Positions 1 through 6,599 of a stretch of 6,715 nt of DNA are shown here, piece after piece. The DNA lies in assembly GCA_020355985.1 (NCBI GenBank), contig CP070628.1:23106-29820 (forward strand), read 5' to 3'. The stretch is from Nitrospirota bacterium. Lineage in GTDB: Bacteria; Nitrospirota; Nitrospiria; Nitrospirales; UBA8639. The notes below the pieces were generated by a model. The model was not told the DNA's origin. It saw only the letters and a program-made list of their open reading frames with translations, and ran no database searches. The position numbers and the translations under genes were made by a program. Position 1 is the first letter of the stretch. Every line of letters starts with the position of its first letter.

Positions 1-1
1 C

Positions 2-1498
2 ATTGTGGAGAAGCTTCTGGCACGGGTGGAAGGTTTGCTCGGCGTCCAGCCCGGTACCATCAAGATCAAAGTCCTCTATGAGGAGGGGAATGCGGGTCGG
101 TTCTTGCCTGCGATCGCCTGGGTCTTGCGACGCAGGCTCCTTGGGACCAACGTCGGCCGCTGGGACTACCTCGCCAGCATCATCGAGATGTGGAAAGACG
201 ACCCGCAGGGTGTGTTTCCGGATCCGCAGTCTATCGGCATGGCCACCCCGAACATGATTGCATATCAGCGGTATAACGCTCTGATGATGCTCATGGCCGG
301 CATGAAGAATAACGAGCTCAGCCAAGGGGCTCCCATTGGCGGGATGGCGGCGGTAATGATCTACCAACCGACCGATCCCTATGGTCGCTCGCAGTATAAC
401 CCACTGGCCCTGCGAGCCATGGTCATCGACAAGATTAGAGAGCGTTTGCTGGGCCTCATCTTTGTATCCGAGGAGCCTCTGCCCGCAGGTCGAAAGCCCA
501 CCCTGGAAGAGATCCTCGCCGGAGGGGTGAAGGGACGACTTTACGATACCTATAGGCAAAGCTGGGTTGCCAGCCCCGATCCGTCCTACGTCGCTGCTGG
601 CAATGCACCTTTGCAGGCTCACGTGACGCAGCTTCAAGCGATCCTCGATGCGCCACGAGAGGATGTGGACGTGAAAGGCAAACCGATGCCAACAGTTTCC
701 AGTGGTCTCTCGGACGCGGAGCAAATCCTGCTGCAATCCCGCGACTTGTTGGATTCGCAGGGCAAGATCACTCCCTGGGTCGTCACCGAGGACATGTTCA
801 GTATGCCGGAAAAGCTCTTCACACAAGAACTCTGGGACAGTATCTATGGTGTGCCAAAGGGAGAGATCACTATTGAGCACATCCAGCACGCCTTCTACAT
901 GGCAGCCAACTACGGCTTCCAGATTCTCGACGGTAACTTTGCGGCAGCTATCGACGACTACGAGCTTTCGTTGCGTTTTATGAATGATCTTGCCACCTAC
1001 CGGATCGATGTGTCTTGGTTATGGACTCTTGTCCATCACCGGGCCGTCATCACCAAGGATGGCTTCCTTAAACGGCCAGCACTCACCGAGGATGGACTCA
1101 CGCCAGCTGAAAACGCTTTCGAGGTCAAGACCGGGACCCGCTTCACCGAGGAGTTGTTCCAGAGGTTGTGGGACTACCACAACGAATGGACGTCCGAGTT
1201 CTTCGCTGAACTGGATCGTTTAGGCAATCCGGGCCGCTTTGACCGCGCCAAGGCGCCCGTCATTATGGAGATCCTGAAGCGCCAACTGCTGTCGCCCCGT
1301 TATGTCCAGCACAGCGCCCGCGTGCTCTTCGTCTTGGCGCCGGCGAACGCGCAAAAGCGCGTGCAGCTTCTTGATGCGATCTTCACCCTCTCCCGTGAGG
1401 AAGTCGTCAAGCGCGTTCATGAAGGCACGCTGAATAAGTCCGCGTTGGATGCTCACGATTATGTCTATGACATTTTTCCAGGGATCGAAGAAGAATAG
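2..1498 (+). CDS. Malate synthase, 3' part (N-terminus outside window)
   Basis: This is the C-terminal ~498 residues of a malate synthase, which condenses glyoxylate with acetyl-CoA to malate in the glyoxylate shunt. The frame is open to the left edge. A GTG at 5 is in frame, but homology begins at once inside the barrel domain, so the true start lies upstream. Numbering from that GTG, I see GTIKIKVLYE (Glu26, likely Mg ligand), GRWDY at 51-55 (Asp54, likely second Mg ligand), GGMAA at 112-116, and MNDLATYRI, whose Asp328 matches the catalytic base in the AceB MEDAAT and GlcB EDRAT motifs. The GRWDY wording is AceB-like rather than GlcB-like. However, the spacing from Asp54 to Asp328 and the ~170-residue tail are longer than I recall for E. 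coli AceB, so this looks like a long, atypical subfamily. The AceB signature TWVAHP reads SWVASP here. GC is visibly higher than in the other genes. It ends in TAG, 324 bp before isocitrate lyase, consistent with a shared pathway. Confidence 0.87.
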   Translation: MVEKLLARVEGLLGVQPGTIKIKVLYEEGNAGRFLPAIAWVLRRRLLGTNVGRWDYLASIIEMWKDDPQGVFPDPQSIGMATPNMIAYQRYNALMMLMAGMKNNELSQGAPIGGMAAVMIYQPTDPYGRSQYNPLALRAMVIDKIRERLLGLIFVSEEPLPAGRKPTLEEILAGGVKGRLYDTYRQSWVASPDPSYVAAGNAPLQAHVTQLQAILDAPREDVDVKGKPMPTVSSGLSDAEQILLQSRDLLDSQGKITPWVVTEDMFSMPEKLFTQELWDSIYGVPKGEITIEHIQHAFYMAANYGFQILDGNFAAAIDDYELSLRFMNDLATYRIDVSWLWTLVHHRAVITKDGFLKRPALTEDGLTPAENAFEVKTGTRFTEELFQRLWDYHNEWTSEFFAELDRLGNPGRFDRAKAPVIMEILKRQLLSPRYVQHSARVLFVLAPANAQKRVQLLDAIFTLSREEVVKRVHEGTLNKSALDAHDYVYDIFPGIEEE

Positions 1499-1520
1499 TC
1501 CAAATATTTCATTAAAATTT

Positions 1521-1549
1521 TTGCGAGGCCTTATTTAAGCGTTTATAGT
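1521..1549 (+). promoter_or_regulatory. Candidate sigma-70 promoter upstream of isocitrate lyase
   Basis: TTGCGA at 1521-1526 matches four of six -35 positions. TATAGT at 1544-1549 matches five of six -10 positions. The spacer is 17 bp, the optimum. It lies 23 bp after the malate synthase stop and would give the lyase mRNA a leader of about 265 nt. The match could be chance in AT-rich DNA. Confidence 0.35.
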
Positions 1550-1811
1550 GTGCCTGGCATGACCCACTCGCCGAGCTTCCGGCACAGATGAAAAAGTTTT
1601 AAAACCCTGCCTTTACCGGACGGATTAGCAACGCCAACAAGGCAAGGGCAGTTTCCAGAAATGCAAAGTATGGAGAAAGCATGCAGCAGAACTGGTGTAT
1701 GTAGCGAACTGCGCGTTAATAAGAATTCCCTTTTTGACAGGCTGTTTACTGACGAAAACTTACAGGGGATTTTGACTTAGTTTGCATATGACCAACTAGA
1801 CCAAAGCCGAT

Positions 1812-1818
1812 GGGGGGA
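1812..1818 (+). promoter_or_regulatory. Ribosome binding site of isocitrate lyase
   Basis: A purine run of six G and one A ends 4 nt before the ATG at 1823. It is G-rich rather than a perfect AGGAGG. It supports this start, as does the match of the first residues to the known lyase N-terminus. A second ATG at 1810 overlaps the run and is out of frame. Confidence 0.6.
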
Positions 1819-1822
1819 TCAG

Positions 1823-2140
1823 ATGGGGAGACAACATCAAGCAGAAATGCTTACAAAATCATGGGAAAGTGAATCGCGGTGGCAGGGAATCAAAAGACCG
1901 TATACCGCCGAACAGGTTGTCAGACTGCGCAATTCAGTTCAGATAGAATACACTTTGGCCCGTCTGGGAGCTGAAAGACTCTGGAATTTGATGCACTCTG
2001 AGCCTTTTGTTCAGGCGCTGGGGGCATTGACCGGCAATCAAGCCGTGCAACAGGTGTTGGTGGGATTGAAGGCAATTTACCTCAGTGGATGGCAGGTAGC
2101 GGCAGACGCAAATACTGCCGGACAGACATTTCTTGACTAA
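1823..2140 (+). CDS. Isocitrate lyase N-terminal fragment (105 residues)
   Basis: This is the part of the lyase frame before the TAA and the product expected if the stop is obeyed. It holds the N-terminal helices ([10 protein letters not shown] at 19-28) and the substrate-contacting SGW at 88-90. It ends just as the barrel begins, so it lacks the metal site and the catalytic Cys and should be inactive alone. The start is ATG with a G-rich ribosome binding site 4 nt upstream. Confidence 0.6.
   Translation: MGRQHQAEMLTKSWESESRWQGIKRPYTAEQVVRLRNSVQIEYTLARLGAERLWNLMHSEPFVQALGALTGNQAVQQVLVGLKAIYLSGWQVAADANTAGQTFLD
2138..2140 (+). other. Premature TAA in isocitrate lyase
   Basis: The stop is in frame with both flanking parts of the gene and replaces the Gln of the YPDQSLYP stretch. 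Codons on either side read GAC (Asp) and AGT (Ser), as the family expects. TAA rules out selenocysteine (TGA) and pyrrolysine (TAG) recoding as known mechanisms. TAA is also the natural stop of both - strand genes here. Confidence 0.9.
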
Positions 2141-2161
2141 AGTTTATACCCTTCCGATAGT

Positions 2162-3106
2162 GTGCCGACCGTGGTTGCGAAGATAAACAATGCCTTGCTT
2201 CGTGCCGATCAGCTTCAACACCTTCACGACAAAGGCGACATCCATTGGCTTGCGCCCATTGTTGCAGATATCGAAGCGGGTTTTGGCGGACCTCTCAATA
2301 CCTTCGAATTGGTTAAATCATGCATTGACGCCGGTGCAGCGGCCGTTCATTTGGAGGATCAGATATCCTCATTGAAAAAGTGTGGCCACATGGGAGGTAA
2401 GGTTCTGGCACCGACCTCGGAATTTTTACGCAAATTTGTGGCTGCAAGACTCGCCAGCGACGTCCAGGGTGTGCCGACGATTATGATAGCGAGGACAGAT
2501 GCCAACGGCGCTCAGCTGGTTCGAAGTGACATAGATCCCACTGACCAACCGTTTTTGACCGGAAACAGAACCATTGAAGGCTATTTCGAGGTGAGAGGCG
2601 GTTTGGAGCTTGCCATAGCCAGAGCCCTTGCATATGCTCCTTATGCTGATGTTATCTGGTGTGAAACCTCAACTCCCGATCTGGGTGAAGCGCGGGAATT
2701 CGCTCAGGCGGTTCATGATAAGTTCCCTAATAAATTAATGGCCTACAACTGTTCTCCTTCGTTTAACTGGGGGTTGCATCTCGATAATACTATGCTTAGA
2801 AGATTTCAGGAAGAACTAGGATCGATGGGATATAAATTCCAATTTGTAACTCTAGCCGGCTTTCATGCTTTAAACGCCTCTATGTTTGAATTGGCTCACG
2901 GTTATAAGACGGAAGGAATGGCTGCATATTCACGGCTGCAGGAACACGAATTCGAAATGGAGCGTGAAATGGGTTACAGCGGTGTTAAGCATCAATCTTT
3001 TGTCGGGGCGGGTTACTACGACGAAGTTCAAATGATCGTCAGCGGCGGCGAAACTGCAACTGCTGCCTTGAAAGGTTCTACTGAAGAGGAACAGTTTCAT
3101 ACGTGA
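2162..3106 (+). CDS. Isocitrate lyase C-terminal fragment (314 residues)
   Basis: This is the part of the lyase frame after the TAA, shown from the first possible start, a GTG 21 nt past the stop. That GTG aligns with the Val of the family's NSVP motif, so it is a homologous internal codon rather than an evolved start. I see no Shine-Dalgarno sequence before it (the preceding bases are TTCCGATAGT). The fragment carries the metal-binding [12 protein letters not shown] and NCSPSFNW motifs but lacks SGW. Independent translation is unlikely. Confidence 0.5.
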   Translation: MPTVVAKINNALLRADQLQHLHDKGDIHWLAPIVADIEAGFGGPLNTFELVKSCIDAGAAAVHLEDQISSLKKCGHMGGKVLAPTSEFLRKFVAARLASDVQGVPTIMIARTDANGAQLVRSDIDPTDQPFLTGNRTIEGYFEVRGGLELAIARALAYAPYADVIWCETSTPDLGEAREFAQAVHDKFPNKLMAYNCSPSFNWGLHLDNTMLRRFQEELGSMGYKFQFVTLAGFHALNASMFELAHGYKTEGMAAYSRLQEHEFEMEREMGYSGVKHQSFVGAGYYDEVQMIVSGGETATAALKGSTEEEQFHT

Positions 3107-3141
3107 ATTGAAACCTTTGAAAAACGCCCTCTCTTCTCAAT

Positions 3142-4875
3142 TTAGGTGTTAGTTAAACGATTGCTTTGTTCATATGGGAAGATGTCAATAATTTTTCCCG
3201 CATTGATGCGAGATTGGATTTGCTGCCAAAAAACCACATCGAATAAATCCTTATGGTGCTCCAAAAAAGTCTTTCTCAAACTTCCCTGCAGCCCCATAAA
3301 ATTCTGAAGCTCTTCGGGAAAAACATCATTGGGGCCCACGCCGTACCAAGGTTCATCAGACATTACCTCATCATCGCTTCTGGGTTGAGGCATTACTCTG
3401 AAATTGCAAGTGGACAACAAACAAAGTTCATCGTAGTCGTAGAATACTACCCGGCCGTGACGAGTTACGCCAAAATTCTTAAGCAACATATCCCCAGGAA
3501 AGATGTTTGAAGCTGCCATGTCTTTAATTGCATTTCCATAATCCACCACGGCAACCCGTGCTCTGGCCTCATCGGCTTTTTGCAAGTAGATGTTCAAAGG
3601 TGTCACGCGACGCTCCACGTAAACATGTTTGACGATAACTTGATCGTCTTTGATGACAACGTTTTGAGCGGCATTGCGTTCAAGACTGTCTAGCAGATCT
3701 TCTGAAAACCGATTACGGCTAAATTTAAGGTGCTCGAATTCTTGTGCATCCACAAGCCGACCGGCTCGATCGTGTTTGAACACCAGGTCATACTTTTCCA
3801 TGACCGCGTCTCTTGTCGTATTCTTGGGATAAGAAAAGTGATCTTGGATTACCTTGAATACCAAGTCGTAATCGGGTATGGTGAACACCTCCATGACCAT
3901 GCCTTTTTCACCCTCTGCAAGTTCGAACTTTTTGTTGGACCGACTCAGGTGCTGCAGCAAATCACAGTACAACTCAGACTTGCCGTGTTTGTTGTATCCG
4001 ATGGAAATGTAAAGTTCTGCAATTCGTTTGCGCGGCATGATGGATTTCAGGAATTGAACTAACTCAAGTGGTGTTGTTACGTTGACGTGAAAATATGAAC
4101 GAGTGAAGCTAAATAGAATACTGACTTCATTCTCACTCGTCAGCACGGCATCCAATACGATTCCTCTTGGCGTATTCAATAGCGCGAGTACCAGTGGGAA
4201 GGAATCTGAACCGCTGATCATGCGACCGACCAGATAGGCTCCCTTGCCACGGTAGAGGACCGGGGCCAGCATGTCTATCCGCTCAATTGGTGATGAATAC
4301 TCGCTGTCTCTTAGACAATTATCAATCTTTTTGGCCGCCAGCAGCGCATCGCGCTGCATATCTTCGTAAGCCACTTGGTATTCGTAGGTACCCAGGATGG
4401 TTTCCATCAACACGGGGATGTTTCGATCTCCGGCATAGGTTCGATACAGGGGTTGAGTAACACGGATGGGTTTGATTCTAGAACAAGTGTCGACAAACTC
4501 TATCTCGGGATCCACACCTACCGTGGCGAATATTCTCCGGGTAACCGAATTGAAAAAAGTTTCTGCTAGTTCCCAATCGCCCAACTTGCCGCTCAAACGA
4601 GAATAAATAGTTTTGGTGCTTGTCCAGATTTCTTTATCATCGATTTGGTTGTTAAATATACGCTTGATATCAAGAACAACCTGATCCACCACCGCCTTGT
4701 AGAGGTCCAGCCTCTCATTTGAATCCGCCTTTATGCCATGCCAGTCCTGATTCTCGAAGCGAGCTTCGGCACGGTGAGTAATCACTTTGAATTTGGCTCG
4801 GTATTCATCAAAAGCCTTAAGAACGGTTCTGGCACAAAGTTCGATCAGTTGTCTCCGGGTGGTTTTATTGCTCAT
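3142..4875 (-). CDS. aceK: Isocitrate dehydrogenase kinase/phosphatase
   Basis: AceK phosphorylates and dephosphorylates NADP-isocitrate dehydrogenase in the cytoplasm; phosphorylation shuts the TCA branch and sends isocitrate into the glyoxylate shunt. I chose the ATG at 4873-4875, giving 577 residues against 578 in E. coli, with homology (LIELCARTVLKAFDEY) starting right after it. The frame could extend 21 codons to a GTG at 4938, but that stretch has no family match and no ribosome binding site. Neither start has a clear Shine-Dalgarno. Landmarks in ATG numbering are VFKVIQ with Lys341 (E. coli ATP-binding Lys336), DRAGRLVDAQEFE with Asp376 (E. coli Asp371, needed for phosphatase activity), and NIFPGDMLLKNFGVTRHG followed by FYDYDE with Asp480 and Asp482 (E. 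coli 475 and 477). All key residues are present, so it looks functional. It converges on isocitrate lyase with 35 bp between stops, unlike the co-directional aceBAK operon of enterobacteria. Confidence 0.96.
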   Translation of the reverse strand: MSNKTTRRQLIELCARTVLKAFDEYRAKFKVITHRAEARFENQDWHGIKADSNERLDLYKAVVDQVVLDIKRIFNNQIDDKEIWTSTKTIYSRLSGKLGDWELAETFFNSVTRRIFATVGVDPEIEFVDTCSRIKPIRVTQPLYRTYAGDRNIPVLMETILGTYEYQVAYEDMQRDALLAAKKIDNCLRDSEYSSPIERIDMLAPVLYRGKGAYLVGRMISGSDSFPLVLALLNTPRGIVLDAVLTSENEVSILFSFTRSYFHVNVTTPLELVQFLKSIMPRKRIAELYISIGYNKHGKSELYCDLLQHLSRSNKKFELAEGEKGMVMEVFTIPDYDLVFKVIQDHFSYPKNTTRDAVMEKYDLVFKHDRAGRLVDAQEFEHLKFSRNRFSEDLLDSLERNAAQNVVIKDDQVIVKHVYVERRVTPLNIYLQKADEARARVAVVDYGNAIKDMAASNIFPGDMLLKNFGVTRHGRVVFYDYDELCLLSTCNFRVMPQPRSDDEVMSDEPWYGVGPNDVFPEELQNFMGLQGSLRKTFLEHHKDLFDVVFWQQIQSRINAGKIIDIFPYEQSNRLTNT

Positions 4876-4970
4876 AAGGATAATGCATGGTAATACTTTA
4901 AAATATTGAAAAGTAATGCTTTCAAACCAAAATTTCACTTTTGTTTTGAGTCGTTTTTCAATTCTGTGAA

Positions 4971-5028
4971 GCTCCCCGCCTTAAAAAGCGAGGGTTCTGC
5001 CTTACGGCAGTGCTTCGCGGCAGGGAGC
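4971..5028. repeat. Structured palindromic element upstream of aceK
   Basis: A 10-nt arm GCTCCCCGCC (4971-4980) pairs with GGCAGGGAGC (5019-5028) with one mismatch. It encloses a smaller perfect hairpin, CTGCC (4997-5001), loop TTAC, GGCAG (5006-5010). It is more GC-rich than its flanks and stands between the regulator gene and aceK. It resembles the short dispersed intergenic palindromes of many deltaproteobacteria. With no second copy in the window, that identity is inference. It has no T-run, so it is not a standard intrinsic terminator. Confidence 0.55.
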
Positions 5029-5061
5029 AGGCCGGTCAAATCAAATATAAGCCTGGACTCG

Positions 5062-5086
5062 ATAATATTATAATTAACATTTAATT
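5062..5086. promoter_or_regulatory. AT-rich tandem palindromes, possible aceK promoter or operator
   Basis: ATAATATTAT (5062-5071) is a perfect 10-bp palindrome. It is followed directly by AATTAA-CAT-TTAATT (5072-5086), a perfect 6-bp inverted repeat. On the - strand, TATAAT at 5067-5072 could be a -10 box for aceK, but I find no matching -35 hexamer at 16-18 bp. Palindromes of this kind can be operators, though AT-rich DNA makes them easily by chance. Confidence 0.3.
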
Positions 5087-5126
5087 GAGCCATAGGATGG
5101 TATCATTGTACCAGTTCATTCGCTCA
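5086..5126 (-). terminator. Possible weak terminator after the response regulator
   Basis: Just past the regulator's stop lies a nested hairpin. The outer stem is TGAGC (5086-5090) with GCTCA (5122-5126). The inner stem is TGGTA (5098-5102) with TACCA (5109-5113) around a 6-nt loop. On the - strand it is followed by AT-rich sequence but no uninterrupted T-run, so termination is uncertain. Confidence 0.3.
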
Positions 5127-5127
5127 G

Positions 5128-6543
5128 TTAGAGTAGAATATTGTATATCTTCATTTTGCTTAACAAGGAGGGATGACTAATCTCAAGAAGCTCAGCAGCT
5201 TTGGTGCGATTACCTCCCGTGGCCGTAAGCGCTTTGGTGATTAGCTTTTTTTCTATAATCTTTTGGGACCTCTTTATGGAGTAGCCTGCGAATACATCGT
5301 CCATTTTATCTGTATATGGCCCTGTTTCCCATTCAGGTGTAAAATTTTCAGGCGAAAGAATCGTATCCTCGGTCAGCACAACCGCTCTTTCAATGACATT
5401 TTCCAGTTCCCTGACGTTTCCCGGCCAACTGCGCTTGAGAAGAAGGGACATGGCCGCCGGTGCAATTCCCCTGATGTCCTTATTCAGACTTGCGTTAAAC
5501 TTATCGATAAAATGCTGACATAATAGAGGTATATCCTCGGGGCGACTCCTGAGGGGAGGCAGATTGATAGGGAAAACATTCAATCTAAAAAACAGATCTT
5601 CACGAAAGCTGCCATTTCTGACTTCATCGTCGAGATGTTTAGCGGTTGCAACGATGACCCGAACATCTATTTTCTCAGTTTTTGTATCACCGACCGCTCT
5701 GATTTCACTCTCTTGTAATACTCGCAGAAGCTTTACCTGTAATGACATCGGCAACTCACCAATCTCGTCTAAAAAGATCGTTCCACCATCCGCTTCTTGA
5801 AAAAGCCCACGCCTGTCTTTATCGGCACCGGTAAATGCGCCTCTTTTATATCCGAACAGCTCGCTTTCAAGCAAGTTTTCAGGTATACCCCCACAGTTTA
5901 CCGGAACCAAAGGTTTTTTTGCCCTTGATCCTGCGAAATGAATACCTCTGGCAATTAACTCTTTTCCAGTTCCGCTGTCACCACAAATCAATACCGTCGT
6001 ATTATATTGGGCCGCCTTCTCTGCCAGCTTGAATACAGACTCCATAGACTTGCTTTTGGCAACCAACTCTCCAAAATAATAATTGTCTTGAATCTTTCTT
6101 ATGCGCTCTTTTAGCCAGCGATTTTCTCTTTTTAGGCTTTCGCGTTCTTCCGCCTTTTTAAGGGTAAGAAGGACCTCATCAGGTTTAAACGGTTTGGTTA
6201 TAAAATCATATGCCCCTTGCTTCATGGCTTCGATCGCGATATCGACACTCCCATATGCTGACATCATGATCACGGTGGAAGCCCACAGCTTGTCCCGGAC
6301 GGTTTTAAAAAATTCCATTCCTCCCATATTTGGCATCTTAAGATCGCAAAGGATAAAATCGTATAACGTTCGATCTACCAAAGCCAATGCATCCATGCCA
6401 TCAGACGCTGTATCTACATGATAACCAGATTTTGTCAGTAGGTTGGTCAACATGTGACGCATATTCTCTTCATCATCAATAATCAGTAACCGTTTATGGC
6501 CGCTTGTTATATAATCAGTGTTCCTATCTTTCATTTCTTTCAC
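5128..6543 (-). CDS. Sigma-54-dependent response regulator (NtrC/AtoC type)
   Basis: This is a cytoplasmic two-component response regulator of 471 residues that would activate sigma-54 RNA polymerase at -24/-12 promoters. The receiver domain (about 18-130) has the acidic pair Asp23/Asp24, phospho-acceptor Asp67 in CDLKMP, Ser95 and Lys117. The AAA+ domain (about 160-390) has Walker A GDSGTGKE at 188-195, the sigma-54 contact loop GAFTGA at 235-240 and Walker B TIFLDE at 255-260. A Fis-type helix-turn-helix fills 443-471 (GGNRTKAAELLE onward). All three domains look intact. The start is GTG at 6543, preceded by GGAAAA, or ATG three codons in at 6534; the sequence does not decide. The partner histidine kinase is not in the window and may lie to the right. 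aceK follows on the same strand after about 250 bp of palindromes, so co-transcription is possible but unproven. Its target genes cannot be named from sequence. Confidence 0.95.
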   Translation of the reverse strand: MKEMKDRNTDYITSGHKRLLIIDDEENMRHMLTNLLTKSGYHVDTASDGMDALALVDRTLYDFILCDLKMPNMGGMEFFKTVRDKLWASTVIMMSAYGSVDIAIEAMKQGAYDFITKPFKPDEVLLTLKKAEERESLKRENRWLKERIRKIQDNYYFGELVAKSKSMESVFKLAEKAAQYNTTVLICGDSGTGKELIARGIHFAGSRAKKPLVPVNCGGIPENLLESELFGYKRGAFTGADKDRRGLFQEADGGTIFLDEIGELPMSLQVKLLRVLQESEIRAVGDTKTEKIDVRVIVATAKHLDDEVRNGSFREDLFFRLNVFPINLPPLRSRPEDIPLLCQHFIDKFNASLNKDIRGIAPAAMSLLLKRSWPGNVRELENVIERAVVLTEDTILSPENFTPEWETGPYTDKMDDVFAGYSIKRSQKIIEKKLITKALTATGGNRTKAAELLEISHPSLLSKMKIYNILL

Positions 6544-6599
6544 TTTTCCGTCTATGATCCAATAACCGCTTCTAAAGGGATCTCAATAAAAATTATTAT

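Larger units (their letters stand above)
1499..1822. other. Non-coding gap between malate synthase and isocitrate lyase
   Basis: This 324-bp AT-richer stretch has no convincing coding frame. It contains a candidate sigma-70 promoter near 1521-1549. An imperfect inverted repeat follows (TGTGCC 1549-1554 with GGCACA 1581-1586, long loop), then a second imperfect one (CCCTGCCTT 1605-1613 with AAGGCAAGGG 1639-1648, one bulge). A TTGACA sits at 1734-1739 without a good -10 box. The length and contents suggest that the lyase gene has its own control region rather than being tightly coupled to malate synthase. I see no tRNA and no recognisable riboswitch. Confidence 0.6.
1823..3106 (+). pseudogene. 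aceA: Isocitrate lyase interrupted by an in-frame TAA
   Basis: Isocitrate lyase cleaves isocitrate to succinate and glyoxylate, the entry step of the glyoxylate shunt. Read through the stop, the frame is 427 codons, close to the 434 of E. coli and 428 of Mycobacterium tuberculosis Icl1. It aligns end to end with both from memory. Visible landmarks are [10 protein letters not shown] (SGW at 88-90), VAD at 147-149 with Asp149 as likely Mg ligand, the active-site motif KKCGHMGGK with Cys187, NCSPSFNW at 309-316, and the C-terminal GSTEEEQFH. Codon 106 (2138-2140) is TAA, exactly where the family has Gln in YPDQSLYP, so one C-to-T change from CAA explains it. There is no frameshift and no second stop. 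Neither half can be complete: the first has SGW but no catalytic Cys, and the second the reverse. I call it a pseudogene, while a sequence error or stop readthrough remain possible. Confidence 0.85.

Noticed and set aside
456..692. Open frame on the - strand inside malate synthase (also 1220-1456)
   Set aside because: The residues are low-complexity and Arg-rich with no family match. They are shadows of a GC-rich gene whose + strand frame is clearly real.
1555..1571. TGGCAT followed by CGC as a sigma-54 promoter before isocitrate lyase
   Set aside because: The GG-to-GC distance is two bases too long for a -24/-12 element.
2138..2140. TAA reassigned to Gln as a genome-wide code change
   Set aside because: aceK and the response regulator both end in TAA at the expected family length, so TAA works as a normal stop here.
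3107..3141. Bidirectional terminator between isocitrate lyase and aceK
   Set aside because: The 35 bp contain no stem-loop of useful length and no T-run.
3730..4062. Open frame on the + strand opposite aceK (also 3253-3510 and 4375-4569)
   Set aside because: The region is fully explained by AceK motifs on the - strand, and the + strand frames have no recognisable features.
4876..4938. A 21-codon N-terminal extension of AceK starting at GTG 4938
   Set aside because: There is no ribosome binding site and no match to the AceK N-terminus. The ATG at 4875 gives almost exactly the E. coli length.
6101..6421. Open frame on the + strand opposite the response regulator
   Set aside because: It overlaps the conserved receiver domain on the - strand and shows no protein-like motif of its own.
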